64,000 bases of DNA from Coturnix japonica (taxonomy: Eukaryota; Chordata; Aves; Galliformes; Phasianidae): positions 124,001 to 188,000 of the forward strand of contig NC_029543.1 in assembly GCF_001577835.2 (NCBI RefSeq), read 5' to 3'. The translations under genes and the position numbers were made by a program. The notes under the pieces are model-generated. The model was not told the origin of the DNA and did not search any database. It worked only from the letters and a program-made list of their open reading frames with translations. Positions 24,545-36,900 of this stretch are shown here, piece by piece; the stretch's first letter is position 1; every line of letters starts with the position of its first letter.

Positions 24545-27500
24545 ACGTGCTTTTTCCTCCTTTGTCTCATTTCTACTTATTAATCTCTCAGCTTCCAGCA
24601 GGAATTCTTGGTATTATGGCTTAAATACACACCCCTGCCCATGGCACTGCTATATCCAATGCATTATCCTGATCCTTCAGACCCCCTCTTTTCTTATGCA
24701 TCAGGTTCCTTGTTAACCCCATGATCCTCCTGTTCATCATTAGTTAGTTTAAGGACCAGCATATTAGCTTAGCAAAAGGAATCGAAGTGTGCTAGTTCAG
24801 TTTAGCCCTGCTTGGAATGAGAAGGCCTCACAGTCTTGTTTTTCTAAGAGCTGCTCTTTGCTTCACTCATGTCAGAACAGGTCACTTCTTATCTATGTAG
24901 TATGTACTGGGAGCTTTGTATCCACCAGGCGCAAGGACTCCCCTTGGGTTTCATATACATTGTTTCTAACACCACACTGGAGTTAAAGAGTTTCCTTCCC
25001 AGACATTCCAATGACAATAGCAAACAACAGCTACAAAAGTCCCATCAGCACGTCATCAAGAGATTTCAGGCAATTTTGTCTTACTTTCCCTTACTATTTC
25101 ATGATTTTTGTCATCATTAAAGCATCTTTAATGCTAGATGGAGCACCTGATTTTTCAGCTTTTACTCTCAGGTTGAAGACAACTTCTAGAATGTTCTGTG
25201 CTGCTCTCTCCATGATCTATGAAGCTCCCTCCCATTACTGGGCACTATACACAGTCTAACACCTCAGATGCAATGGGGGCTGATGTCCAGGGAACATTCT
25301 GCAAGGAAATCAAGAAGGAATGTAGGGATCACTGCTAAGCGCCTCCACAGCGATTCTCTATGGGCAGTCTATATTTTTTAATTATTATTTTTCTTCATGT
25401 TTTTAATATCCATTAAAGGAAGATGGGTTGCATGCCTTCCATCAACACAAATAATGGGATAGCAGCTTACAAGATAACTGCTGAAAAAAAGAAAGTTTTT
25501 ATGCTCTATACAAACAATGCCCAGAAATGCTGACTAATTCTTATAAGATGGTATGTAATTGTACTATTTTTAATTAGCCATTAGGTGACTTCTTGCATTT
25601 AAATAGTAATATAAGAACAAACAATGCTAAGCAAATTAGGTCTTTAACATTTAATTACCAGGCTCTTCTATGAATTATTCATCAAGTGGGCAAATACACT
25701 GCTCCAAAGAAAACCACTGCTACAATTAGAAGATTATCAGTTATTTTGTGGTCTGAATTGCTGTCCTGCCTGGAACAATTTATATGCAACAGCATTCATA
25801 GATGTGATTGGCTATTTCTGTGGATGAATCCAGCCTGGCTGTGAAAGTGCAAGCAGGGATTTATCCACCCCAACCTGCCCTCCAGCAGAGTTCCTTCCTT
25901 GTCACTGTACGGTACCGTGGACTGAGCAATGAAATAAGATGCTCAGAACAGTCACTTGCCTTCTTGAAATGTATTTGATGGGAATTCCTTTAAACAGACT
26001 GCATCTCACTCATATGTGTCCTAAACCTCTTGACAAGCCTCCATCATGGCCAACCTGGTCTACAGGGGTGCTCTGGGGTGGGGTGACACCAGGCCCTCAC
26101 ATCTCATACCCAGGTTACAAGTCATGGTTCAGGTCATTGCATCTGTCATCTGTCAGTCTTCTTCATTTGTCTTGATGCCTTCAGTTAAGCGGTGCAGATC
26201 TGCACTGAGAGCAGGAAAACAGCAGCCTAATGGTCATTAAGTCCCCCTTCAGAATATTAGATTCTACTTTGTAGGTATTAGATGCAGAATATTAGATTTT
26301 ACTTTGTAGGCAATATTTGCTGTGAAATCAGAGCAACTCCCAGGCGCCTGACACCCCAACAGTGTTTTCTCCATAGGAGCAGCTGTTCAGAAAACATACC
26401 GGCTTGGGATCTACTGACATTTCACAGTATGAGACAGTTCATAGCCAGGAACCAGAGGATGCTACCAGCTTCTGTCACCCGTGTCAGCTTCCATGAGCAA
26501 ACGACTCAGATAAGGAAACAGGCCTGTGCTGCAGCCCTCTGGCTTAGCAGCATCCACCCAGAGCTCACCGTTGCTCCATCCCCTTCCTCTTCATGGACAC
26601 CAAGGAGTTCTGGTGTCACTCCACCCTCAGTAAGGAGTGGGAGAGCGGTCCCTGCAAGGCTGCAGGCAGCACAGCGGAGTTTACAAGGCTCTAAGAAAAA
26701 GATGACATTTCTCTGTTAGCAGCACAGTGAGGAAGGCAGCAATGCCTTGCTCTCTGCCAGTGCTGCCTTCAACAGGTGGATGGCACATTGCTGGGAGCAG
26801 CTGGCCTCTCCCAGCATGGGGAACAGGTTGGCAGGCAAACCGTGCTGCGGGGGCTCTGCATTCATGGAGTAGTGCTGAGTCCTTACCAGGGGGAGCAGCA
26901 CACTGCCACTGTGCCCACCACGCCTTTCTTAAATGCACAGTGCCCCTTCCCCTCCTGTAGTAGAGCCACGGGAAATGCTCCTGAGCACATGTCCCACAGA
27001 AGCTCATGGAGGGTTTCCTGAGCTTCAGGAAAGAGTGCATTCTTGCCTGAAGATTTGGGTATTTACTGCCATTAAGGACCAAGCTTGTGCTGCATTCTTA
27101 GAAGCACGACACAGCAGAGCCCACTGCCGCCCAGCCCACCTGCCCAGACAACCTCCAGGGCTGCCACTTTCCTGCCACCCCCTCCACCTGCCCCATGTCA
27201 GCACAGCAAGAACCACACACAAAGTGAACCAGGAGAATGTTTGCAACTCTGCCATCTCCCAGCTGCAGAACGGGCTGGCACAGGGTGATATCATCAACAA
27301 GGAACACTCCCAGTCTGCCTGCTCTGCCTAGCTGCAAACGGAGTGCCCTGGGGGACAAATCCCCACTGCATGCAGTGGTTCTGCTCAGCTCATGATCTGT
27401 GCCCTAAACTGACCAGGATCTGATAGGGCAAAGCAACCAGAGGGCAAAGCTTTGCAGCTGCCTTGTTGCAGTACCACCACCTGAGCTTGTGCTGAGGCAT

Positions 27501-28611
27501 TTGCAGTGCATCGAGTGAGGCTTGTCCAGCAGACAGAACTGGAGCCACACTTCCCCCTCTGCTGCAGACAAGTGGACCCTGCCATCCTAAGGATTTTACC
27601 TCCTTTACTCTGGGGCTGATTTATGGCTAATTGCAATTAGCTGGGAGAAAGCAGCAGAGAGATGGGAATGTCAGAGATGCAAAGCTGGGAGTTCTATAGA
27701 TACTGTTAAATGCATACCTGTCACTGCCAACAGCAGCTTTTACCATTATATTTAACAAAAGGCTCTGCACCAAAAACTGCTTGCTCCAAGCAGAGTCTCA
27801 ACACTGTCTTCCCAGGCTTTGGAGAGCTGGATCTCCTCTGCCATGGGCAGGGCTCACTGACACTCCCAGCATAGCAAGGAGAGTTCCTGCAGCTCCAACT
27901 CTTCCTATGGGGGCTGAGATTGAAATTTCACCAGCTCCTTCCTGCTTTGTTCTTTGGCTCCATCCTTTATCCCAAGGCTCTATGCGGTTCTCCCCCACTT
28001 CTGAACAGACACACAGCTCCGGAAGGCAGAAATCAACTTAATCGAATTCAAAGTTTCTTTGATGCACACCAGCACTCCAGACCCGGAGGGTGGGTATTCT
28101 CTAAAGACCTTCAGCGCAAAGGGTTCATTTGCAGACACCCCACTGCATCCTGCTGCAAGAACTCCACAACCAGCAGTTTTGCAGCAGCCGCAGAAATTCC
28201 CTATTTTTAACTTCTGCCCCCAAGAAAAACTAAGACCCCCCCCCTCCCTCCACAGCCCGACGTTCTGACGTAGCGGTGGTATTTCTTCCCAGCCCCCTTT
28301 TGAGCTCCGGACCATCAGATCCCGGCCGCGCTGCCGCTCAGGAGACGCCCCATCGCTCCGCAGGGCGCACCGCAGGCGATGCAGCCGCACCGGAGGAGCT
28401 GCTCGGGACGGAGACGGGGACCGGGGGGTGGGGAGCGGCGAGGCGGGGGTCTCTCCCTACGCTTCGCAGCCTCCGGCGGACGGTGCCCGGCGTATCCCGG
28501 CGGGGGAGGCACCTCCAGTTTCGGTGGCAACGCGACAAAACTTTCCCGGCAGCACCCCCACACCCTCCCGGTGCGGTGCCCGCTGTGCCCCCCGCCCCCC
28601 ATCCGGCTCAC

Positions 28612-28770
28612 CTGCGCTCCGGGCGGCAAGAGAGGGCCGCGCCCACCCCGCGGCTCTCCGAGCCCATCCGGACCAGCCCCGTTCCGCAGCCTCCCCGGCC
28701 GATGGAGCGCAGCAGAACCGCCACCAGCGCTTTGCGGGGCCGGCGGTTTGAAGTCGTCCAACCCGCCTGA
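28612..28770 (-). other. Candidate untranslated first exon of a leftward transcript (CTXN1?)
   Basis: The 3' boundary at 28612 is set by the strong minus-strand donor CAG-GTGAGC. The 5' limit is only a guess, placed at the G-run edge of the CpG island. No start codon with a conserved frame is seen, which fits an untranslated exon. The link to CTXN1 is inferred from strand and from the acceptor at 14209. Confidence 0.3.
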
Positions 28771-28778
28771 TGGGCTTC

Positions 28779-28870
28779 GGGGGGGGGGGGGGGAGGAGGG
28801 GAGGCGGGGAGCGAGAGGCTCCGGGGTGGGGCCCGGAGCGGGGGGGAGGGGGTTGGGGTAGGGGGCAAGG
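28779..28870 (+). repeat. G-tract and G-rich low-complexity block (quadruplex-prone)
   Basis: A run of 15 G residues (28779-28793) is followed by repeated GGGG-containing segments to about 28870. The spacing of G-runs satisfies the usual G-quadruplex pattern many times over. It sits at the edge of the CpG island. Such tracts are also frequent assembly and sequencing trouble spots. Confidence 0.8.
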
Positions 28871-29010
28871 GAGGAGGTGGATGGTGCTGGGGTGCGGCGT
28901 GGGTGGGAGGTGATAACGTGGGGATGCGGGGGGCGTGCGCTGGGCGCGGCGGTGCGGTGCTCCCGCGGGGCTGGAGGGATGCGGTGGTTGTGGGGAATGC
29001 GGGGGAATGT

Positions 29011-32000
29011 GCTGCCTTGCGGGGGAGTGTGTGTGTGAACGCGGGTTTGTAGTGGAGGTGGGAGTAATGCTGGGGAATGAGATCCCTCGGGGAGCCTCGG
29101 AGCCGCAGGGCAGTGGGTGTGGTGCTGCAGGGGACCTCGGGGCTGCGGGACGGAGTGGTGGGTGCCACGGGGGTGTTGTCGAAGGGAAGGGAGATCGCAT
29201 GATGCTTGTGCGTGTGGTGCTGCAGGGGGTGGCTCCGGTGTCGCACCGTGTGGAGCGACCACGAGGACACGGGGGGTCAGGAAAAGCCTTAGGAGTAATA
29301 GGGATGCAGGGAGCAGCGTGCTTTGGAGATGCAGTGGAATACGGGGGTGCTGGGGGGCACCAGAGGACGTGGACACGTGGGGATGAGTGACTGTGCAAAG
29401 GTGTATGGCAACCGCAGAGTTCCAGAAGTACCACTGTATCTGCTGGTACTACATCCCTGGAGCGCTTGCCAGGGCCAGAACAAGTTGTGGCTGCTACATA
29501 ATTCCCACTTCCACAGGTCCATGCTGGTCTTACCCCAAGAGCGTATTTCAGCACATGCTGTGTTCAGGCAGGCTGCTCCTGCTGGGAGCTGGGGATCCTG
29601 TATCTGTCCCCAGTGCTGGCAGGAACACAAGGAGTCCTGTGGTTTGGAAGAACCCCCAAAGGCTTTAGGGGGATTGAGCTAAATGGAGGTGCTTTGGCAC
29701 AGCCCCCTCAAGTCACAGAGGGCACTTTGCAGCAGCTTCTCAAGGCCCATGTGTAGTGCAGCAGCACTTCCACCACTTTTTTCCCCTGTCCCTCATCCCT
29801 CCCTGGGGTTGGAAGCACATCTGCCCAGAGATGAGAGCAGAGCTGCTCAGCTGCCAAAGTGGAACACAGCTCAGAAGTTCATTCTGGGATCAAGAGGTAC
29901 CCGATGGTCAGATGGGGCCTTTGCTTCAAATGGGGTGGAAAGCTCAACATCAGTGTGCAGCCCTGTGCCCCCCGGTGCTGGAAGGGGCTGCTCACCCTCA
30001 GCCATACAATTCTCCATTTCTATAGGCTGAAAGATTTTTGCTCTGGGAGCTGCCCAAGCTGTTGCTGATGGCATCTAAGAGAAAAGCACGGAGCAGCGTT
30101 GCTGTGCACTGCTTATGTGTATCTATGGTTACAGGAGCCTGTGTCAGAGTATGTACGATGTTACCAGGGAAATCAGACGTGGTGGTGTCAACAGATACTG
30201 CAGGAGCTCATCCTCCATCAGAGCAGAGCTCAGAAGCTCAGCGCAGACCCACACAGCAACTGGCAGCGACAAGAATAAATGCCATTTGGAGAAGAAAACC
30301 TACCCACGCGGTGGGAGAGCGGCCTGGCAGGGACGTGCAGGTACCACCCACTGCTGCAAGCGCTTGGCATGTGTTCCCACAGACATTCAAACATGCACTG
30401 AAGAGCTTCTCCTGTCTGAGCAGTCACTGCGTCCTTACAGACCTCCCTACAACTGGAACCCCTCAGGGTGTTGTAATGTAGCCCTGCATCCTTTCCAGCA
30501 GTAAATGTTTCTGTGAGAGAAAATCACTCTTCCAAATGATATTTTCACGACCTTTCAAGAAAGTGGTTTCATGAGATTTGATTTTATTTTTCTCTTCCTG
30601 CATTTATTTGCATTTTAAAAACGGTGGCATTTGGGGGTGTTATTTCAAATATATGTCAGTCCCATCACATCACCCCTCTCATGGATCAGAAGCACCGCAG
30701 TGAAAACCCTTAAAGAAAACACCCCAACTGAAAGCATAGCAAGGAAATACAAGCTTTGGATCAAGGAGAGGAATCAAAGTGTCTTATTCATCTACCAACC
30801 TGTAGTCGCTGCTCAAGCAAAAGCTGTTTGAAAACCAGCAGCACAAAAAGTCGCATGGGATCGTGCTTGTTGAGGAGCAGCAATGCTGGATGTTCGGCCA
30901 CATCCTGAGCTCGGTGTGATGTCAGGGAGGGAGATTTTGGCTTTGGGCATCTGCCTGTAGACACCTCAATGTGGAGACAGTGTTTGTAAGTGCTGAGCAC
31001 TTTCCCTCTGGAAAGTAAATTGCTGATGGCATCTGCAGCCGCTGCCCAGATCATAACTCAGAGCTGACAATTGTAGCGCTGCTGGTTTTTAATGACACTC
31101 CGTGCCTCGGTTGTGCTGCTTGCTCTCTGCTGGTGCCATGCTGGAGTCACAGCAGTGACTCCGCAGTTTAAGAGGCTGCCTGGTTTAACATGTGCACCTC
31201 TACAGCTCCTGATGCCCTGGGAGCTCTGACCCTGCATGTGAGGGACACAGCCCAGGGTCCAACCTGAAACTATTCATTTTCCTTATGCTTCACTTCAGAC
31301 AGAAGTGCTTGAAGCAGCACTTCCCCTCCCTCCACATTGGCACGAGGTTTTAAAAGTGCTCTTAAAGCATTCGCCCCAAAGAAGGGTTCTGTTTCTCTTT
31401 GCTTGTTTGTTTTGGTTTACATTTATAGACACACAGTCCCCATTAACTCCCTCCTGCCGCTCTCTCCAGCAGCACTCAGGGACTGCTCACAGCAGTTTGG
31501 CCAATCTGATAAAGGAGATGAATCATTCTGGAGTCATCTGCTGCTAAAATGAACCCATTTCATAGGCAACATGAGTGTCCTGAGAGATGGTACAGCAGAG
31601 AACCCTTCTGTTGGTTCTATGGGCCTGCGTCTGAGTGAGCTGCCCCCTCCATATCATTGACCTCACTGGGCTCTGAACACCTCCCCATCCCCTGCAGGGA
31701 TCTGGGGGGTAACGTGCTCAGGGTCACAGGTGGTCTGAGTCACAGTGCAGCGGGAACTGAAGCTGCTGCAAAGAGCCTCGAGGGAGGGAGAGCAGCAGCA
31801 TTGGCAGACTCTGAGGGCAGGAAAGACAGGAGCCAGTAGGAGGTCTCCATTACAGCACTTGGGGCAGTAAGTTGCCCCTGTGGGCAGGCAGGAAAGCTGG
31901 CACAACAGTGTCAGGGGCCAGAGCACCCCTCCTCATGTTCCACACACAGCATCAAGACCTCACACTGTCCTTAATGCTCTTTCCCACACCCAGAGCTGCC
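29011..32000. other. Intergenic stretch without recognised gene
   Basis: Open frames here are short and resemble nothing I know. The first few hundred bases are still G-rich. No repeat family was recognised with confidence before the CR1 element that begins near 32030. Confidence 0.55.
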
Positions 32001-32029
32001 CTGTAGGCTGCCAGCCTTGCCTCCAAATC

Positions 32030-32440
32030 TGGGGTCCCCAGCAAGGCAAAGATGTGGAGCTGTTGGAGAGGGTCCAGAGAAGAGCCCCAAAGGTGATCCG
32101 ATGTCTGGAGCACCTCTCCTATGAACAGACTGACGGCATTGGACTTGTTCAGCCTGGAAAAGAGAAAGCTGCAGGGAGACCTCACTGCAGCCTGCCAGTA
32201 TTTCAAGGGAGTTTAGAAACACGCGGGAAAAGCAGTTTTTTACATGGTTAGACAGTGACAGGACAAGAGGGAATAGCTGTAAACTAGAGGAAGGGAGGTT
32301 TAAATTGGATGTCAGCAGAAAGTTTTTTGCTGAGTGTGGTGAGGCGCTAGAACAGCCTGCCCAGAAAGGCTGTGGATGCCCTGTCCCAGGAGGTATTTCA
32401 GGTCAGCCTGGATGGGCTCCCCATTAAGCTGTTAGTGGTC
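32030..32440 (+). mobile_element. CR1 LINE fragment
   Basis: Recognisable CR1 text in order: GTTGGAGAGGGTCCAGAGAA, CTTGTTCAGCCTGGAAAAGA, GGGAGACCTCACTGCAGCC, GACAGTGACAGGACAAGAGG, GGGAGGTTTAAATTGGATG and GCTGTGGATGCCCTGTCCC. The copy is 5'-truncated and lacks the final CR1 3' repeats. The open frames over it are decayed remnants, not host genes. Confidence 0.9.
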
Positions 32441-33961
32441 AACCCATCTCAGGTAACACCAAGATCCCAACAGCAGGTGCATTCTTATGTCAGGAAGGGG
32501 ACAGGGGAGGGAAGAAGGATGTATCTGGGTCCTCACAGGAGACAGAGCCAGGTGGGACAGATGGGGAAGGCTCCAGCAGGATGCTGGCTCAGATCAGATC
32601 ATGCTGGTGTGAGGCAGGGCTGCATCCCCCTGAGGTCTCTAGGGAGGGTTATAAATTGCTTTTCCCTAACCAGGATTATTGATTGTGGTCAGGCCAGTGG
32701 CTCAGAGCTTGCTAATGAATTGTAATTGGAAAGAAGCTCCACTTCGATACGTTTTATTTTATTTATGTCCAGATTTGCTATGCATTAAGCTGGGGGCTCA
32801 TTAAATTACTGAGGCAGACGGTTCCTGCCAAGATGGCCTGAGCTAATGGTGCTGGGCAGACTTCAACCAGGGACTGGCAGCAACAGACACAGGAGATACG
32901 TGTTCTGCAGAGTTCTGGTAGACATTGCTGGGGTGGCTGGGGACTCTTGAAACACCACTTCTGCAAGGAAAGTGGTTCTGTGGGTGATGGGAAAGAATCC
33001 TCCATGAACAGCACCCAAAGGTGGTACCTTTCACTGACAGTGGGTCATCTCTGCTGCTGCAGGTTTTGATGAGCACAGCATGCAGCTCTCATTTGCCTCA
33101 CATAATAATTAACCAAGCTACAAGAGGAAATGTTCTACTTGCTACTGCAGTTTACTTACTCATTTCTCGCTGTTCAGTCCAACCCTATTCCTGGTTGCCG
33201 TTTCAGCGCTATGCCCAGTTCCCTGCAGCCATTTGGAGTGTCTGTTTCCTCCACCTCACAAGCTCAGCCCACAGAGAAATGCAGCCATGTACCATTTAGC
33301 AGCACCCACTAACGCAATAGAACAAAAACCAGAAACAACACTCCCCCTGCAAAGCTGTGGACGTATATTGACATATATTTCTAAGGATCTCCATCCTCAG
33401 TCAGTTCCACTCCAACAGAGTCATGTGCAAAGACGTGATTGTATTTGGTTTGGTGAAGACATTGCAGCAACAGAAGGCGTCTTGGCTTCTGCTGGAATGA
33501 GACCAATGTGCCTTAATAGCACCTCAAAGCTCTTCTCAGAGATGATGTAAGGCCATCAGAGGATGACAGCATATTGAAGCTGGACCTGTCACATCTCACT
33601 GTGCTGCTCATCAGTATCCACCTCTGCCCATCATTGGAAGCACTGGTCAATGTACAGGACCCAAACATCCTCCTTCACCCACCATTTAAACAGGAGCCAA
33701 CAACAGCTGCAAGTATGTTAGACCATTGAGTTACAATCTACCATACATCCTCACAGTGCAAATCGTTACACAGCAAAGCGTAAGGCAGATACGTCAGACT
33801 TGTCCAGTTCATAATGGGGAGCAGTATAATGATGGCACACCTAATAGCCCATTCTTCTGAAAGAGAACCACTCTAGCCCCCCTCCCCCACAGTGCATCAT
33901 GCAAGTTCAGAGCTGGCACTGCTTTGAGAGAGGGACAGAAAGCTCTCGGATGCAATTCATC
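32441..33961 (-). other. TIMM44: Probable TIMM44 3' untranslated and downstream region
   Basis: No protein-coding signal was recognised. The only clear minus-strand AATAAA cluster I found is TTTATTTTATTT at 32753-32764, which would give a 3'UTR of about 1.2 kb. A non-canonical signal closer to the stop codon is possible, so the transcript end is uncertain. Confidence 0.35.
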
Positions 33962-36900
33962 TCAGAGAACTTGCTCGGAGCTCGACGAGGAAATGTCCAA
34001 TAGCCTCCACGCAGCGTAGGGGTTGAGTTCATCCTGGTCTCTGCAAAGTGCCCACACATGCAGCATCCGCAGAACCTTGTCCTGGAAGGGAAATCCTCGT
34101 TAGAGCTTGAGTCATGGTCACAGACCGTGTTCCACACCTCAGTTCTGTCTGTGGAGATGCTCTGTGTTCCCTCCAGAGAACATTGTGATTTTTCTCTCCA
34201 GGTTCTAAGCCCCAAAATCACAAACAAGTTTAGCTGTTACGTTTACTAAATTATGGTTAGAAATATTTCACTATTAGGAACCTGTAAACTTCTCATTTCT
34301 GAAAGCAGAATTGGGATTTCCCAATCTCTGTGCCTAACAAACATTAACCAACACCCCTGCCAACTCTAGACCAGGAGACTGCTGGCCAAGCACAGCAGGA
34401 ACTGGAAGAGAAAGGGTTGTTGGTATTCCTAACTCCAGTTCCTCTCCTCACTGTGAATTTAAGATTATCTACAACTCTGTGTCTCTTCCAGATGTTTGTA
34501 GATTCTCCTCATACAAGATAATGTTCAGCTAATGGGCTGTAGCACTTCAAGAATCTGACAGGGATAAATAGCTCACATGGAGCTGAACTGGATTTCACAG
34601 CCAGCACATCTTCTGCCAGCCAATTTAAATTCAAGTTACTGCAGCCTTGTCTACAAAGCATGTCTGATTGAGGAGAACCTACAGGCCCAAAAAGCCACAG
34701 CAACAAGCACCCAGACTCAGAGAACTGAGCTGTATGATTCCACCTGCCACAGCTTTCTTATTCCCTCCATATTTTCATTCACTTTCTCATCTGTCCACCA
34801 CTACCAAGAGTATTTTAATTTTAGTTCAGTATTTCTCATAGCAAACAGAAAAACTCTCACATCTAACTACAGAACAGTGACTTTGCTGTGGGTAATAACA
34901 GTTGATTTATACAGGCAGCTGTTTTCACCTGTAAATACCCAGATGATTTTGCTGAACTGACTGAATTACTGAACTACAGTTTTTCTATGTGGGCAGCTGC
35001 AAACAAACTGAGATGGCTAGAGATGGGCCTAGGGCAGCCACACTCAGATGGTGAGCATCACTTACCGGGTCACCTTCTACCACTTCCCCTTTCTGGTTCT
35101 TAATTACCATCACAATCTGAGCTTGAAAAGTGATGATTAATACTGGTCCCTGCTCCATCATTTTTCCCATGGCCAGCTGCAATTAAAGAAAACTCTATTA
35201 AAAAAATGGAGCACTTTTACAGTTCAATGGAGAAGCACTAAGTTCCTCCCTTAGCAAACACGGTAAATAGAGTAGCATGAGGAGAAACAGAGTCAGAGCA
35301 AAGAAGAAAACCCCTGAAATAATGAGTTTCTAATTCACTCCCAAGCTGAAATACAGAAAAGGACACTCACATCAATGTTGTCTATGTCGAGAATCCTGGA
35401 GTGGAACTGGAGACCCGTGGCTTTGGCTTGCTGGATTGGATGAGCAAGCTGACTGTAAGTCTAAATGAAGCAACAAACTTGTGTTACATGTTTGAATTTG
35501 CTCTGTCAAAGAAAAAGGAATTTTCTGCTTAGAGAGAACCACCAGAAAATATGAGAATAAAAGTCTTTTTTTTTGCAAATATACTGAACACACACATCTT
35601 GCAATATACCCCACAAGCTACTGCAGATGCTCTGTGCTTCACACAATGAATTCTTTCTAAGAATCCTATCTCCCCTGGACAGAACAAGAGATCCATCACT
35701 TACAAGAGAATACACAATCTGAGTGCAACTGATAGCCAGGGCACTTGCAGTTCTGATCTGACAGCCAACAAGGAGAAACAGTCTGGGAATTAAGCTGTTT
35801 TCCTCACACCCAGCCAGGCCCTGCAGGCAGACCAGCTCTTCCTGGCTGCTTTTAGGCACATATGCTTCATTATTTATGCATCAGGAACTGTTGTTGAGAT
35901 TTGAATTTCAGCATTCTCGCAGCATTCTTGGCAGCTACCAAGCAAACAGGAGGAGTCCCTGCCATGATTCCCCTAACGCTGATCTTTTAACCTTCATCAC
36001 AAGCATTCAAATGTAAAAACCTGACAGAAGTATACTGAGAAAGTCACCAGAGTAAAGCTGGAATGACAGAACAGGGATTCTGGGGACAGCAGTCACAGGC
36101 AGCTCTGTTGCTCTACCTGCCTTATTGCTTTGTACTCTAACATGTTAGTGACCAGCATCACAAACCGAATACTTTCAGCATGACTCTGTTCAAAGAGCCT
36201 CCATCTTCTGGATTCTCATTTCTAGAACTCTCATTTACACCTCGGTCTGTTTTTATGGATGAGTCTTATGAGCAATTTCTGACTACCACTAGAAGAACTA
36301 CAGCTAGTTAGACTCATGTGGGATTAGATCTCAATTATCTCTCTCTAAACAGCATTCCTCTCACATCCATTCTCAGTCAGAAGTCCACAATGCATACCTG
36401 ATTGCATTAGAGCTTTACAGCATGAGCACATTTAATGGGGGACCAGAGAGGCAAAGTGGATAAGCAGCATCAAGTCAGAATGGCCACACAGCTTGCAAAG
36501 AAAGCACAGCACACCTACTCAGAAGTAAGAATCATAACCTTCTTAGACATTTTTAGTACTCTTAGTACTCTACTTACTGCCTCATAGCACCAATCTTTGA
36601 GGATATCAAGCTCTCCAGATATCATAGCCTAAGACAGGAAAAAAGAAAAAAAAACCCAGTAAAATATGAGCATTTAAAAATATGTCACATCAGAGAACTG
36701 AAACATCAACAGTTTCAGCAGCAAACTGCTTTAAATCCTACATCCTGAATCAGGAAAGGAGCAAGAGGAATTAACAAAGAGCAGCAATAAGGTCTGTAAA
36801 CACACACTAAGGCAGATGTACATTAATCTTCCGCTGCCAGAATATGCACTACCCAGAAATCCTGGGAGGTCTCACTTCGCTGCAGACATTACAGTTCCAG

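Larger units (their letters stand above)
14209..28611 (-). other. Long stretch without a recognised gene, probable CTXN1 5' intron
   Basis: About 14 kb lies between the acceptor in front of the CTXN1 coding exon and a strong minus-strand donor in the CpG island at 28611. No open frame here resembles a known protein. It contains CR1 fragments (15924-16190, 21600-21695, 22925-23032), two mariner derivatives (22690-22913, 24001-24544) and a short GAAA repeat near 20615-20630. Treating it as one intron is an inference from the acceptor/donor pair and from the lack of another promoter-like region between them. Confidence 0.35.
28255..29010. promoter_or_regulatory. CpG island, orphan promoter candidate (possibly CTXN1)
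   Basis: Dense CpG sequence runs from about 28255 to 29010, with G-rich sequence continuing to about 29300. It has no protein-coding frame with recognisable homology. On the minus strand a strong donor, GCGCAG then GTGAGC, is read at 28617-28607 (exon end 28612). That suggests an untranslated first exon of a leftward transcript, and the next leftward acceptor before a known coding exon is the one at CTXN1. A divergent or separate non-coding RNA cannot be excluded. Confidence 0.55.

Noticed and set aside
28315-29376. A 353-codon open frame on the minus strand across the CpG island, Pro/Ser/Thr/His-rich
   Set aside because: It is the antisense reading of G-rich low-complexity DNA where stops are rare; several frames are open at once and none resembles a known protein.
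31880-32251. Open frame overlapping 32.0-32.25 kb
   Set aside because: It runs through a decayed CR1 LINE copy and is not a host gene.
33907-34227. A 106-codon minus-strand frame over the TIMM44 last exon
   Set aside because: It is out of frame with TIMM44; the true reading is the 39 codons of exon 33962-34081.
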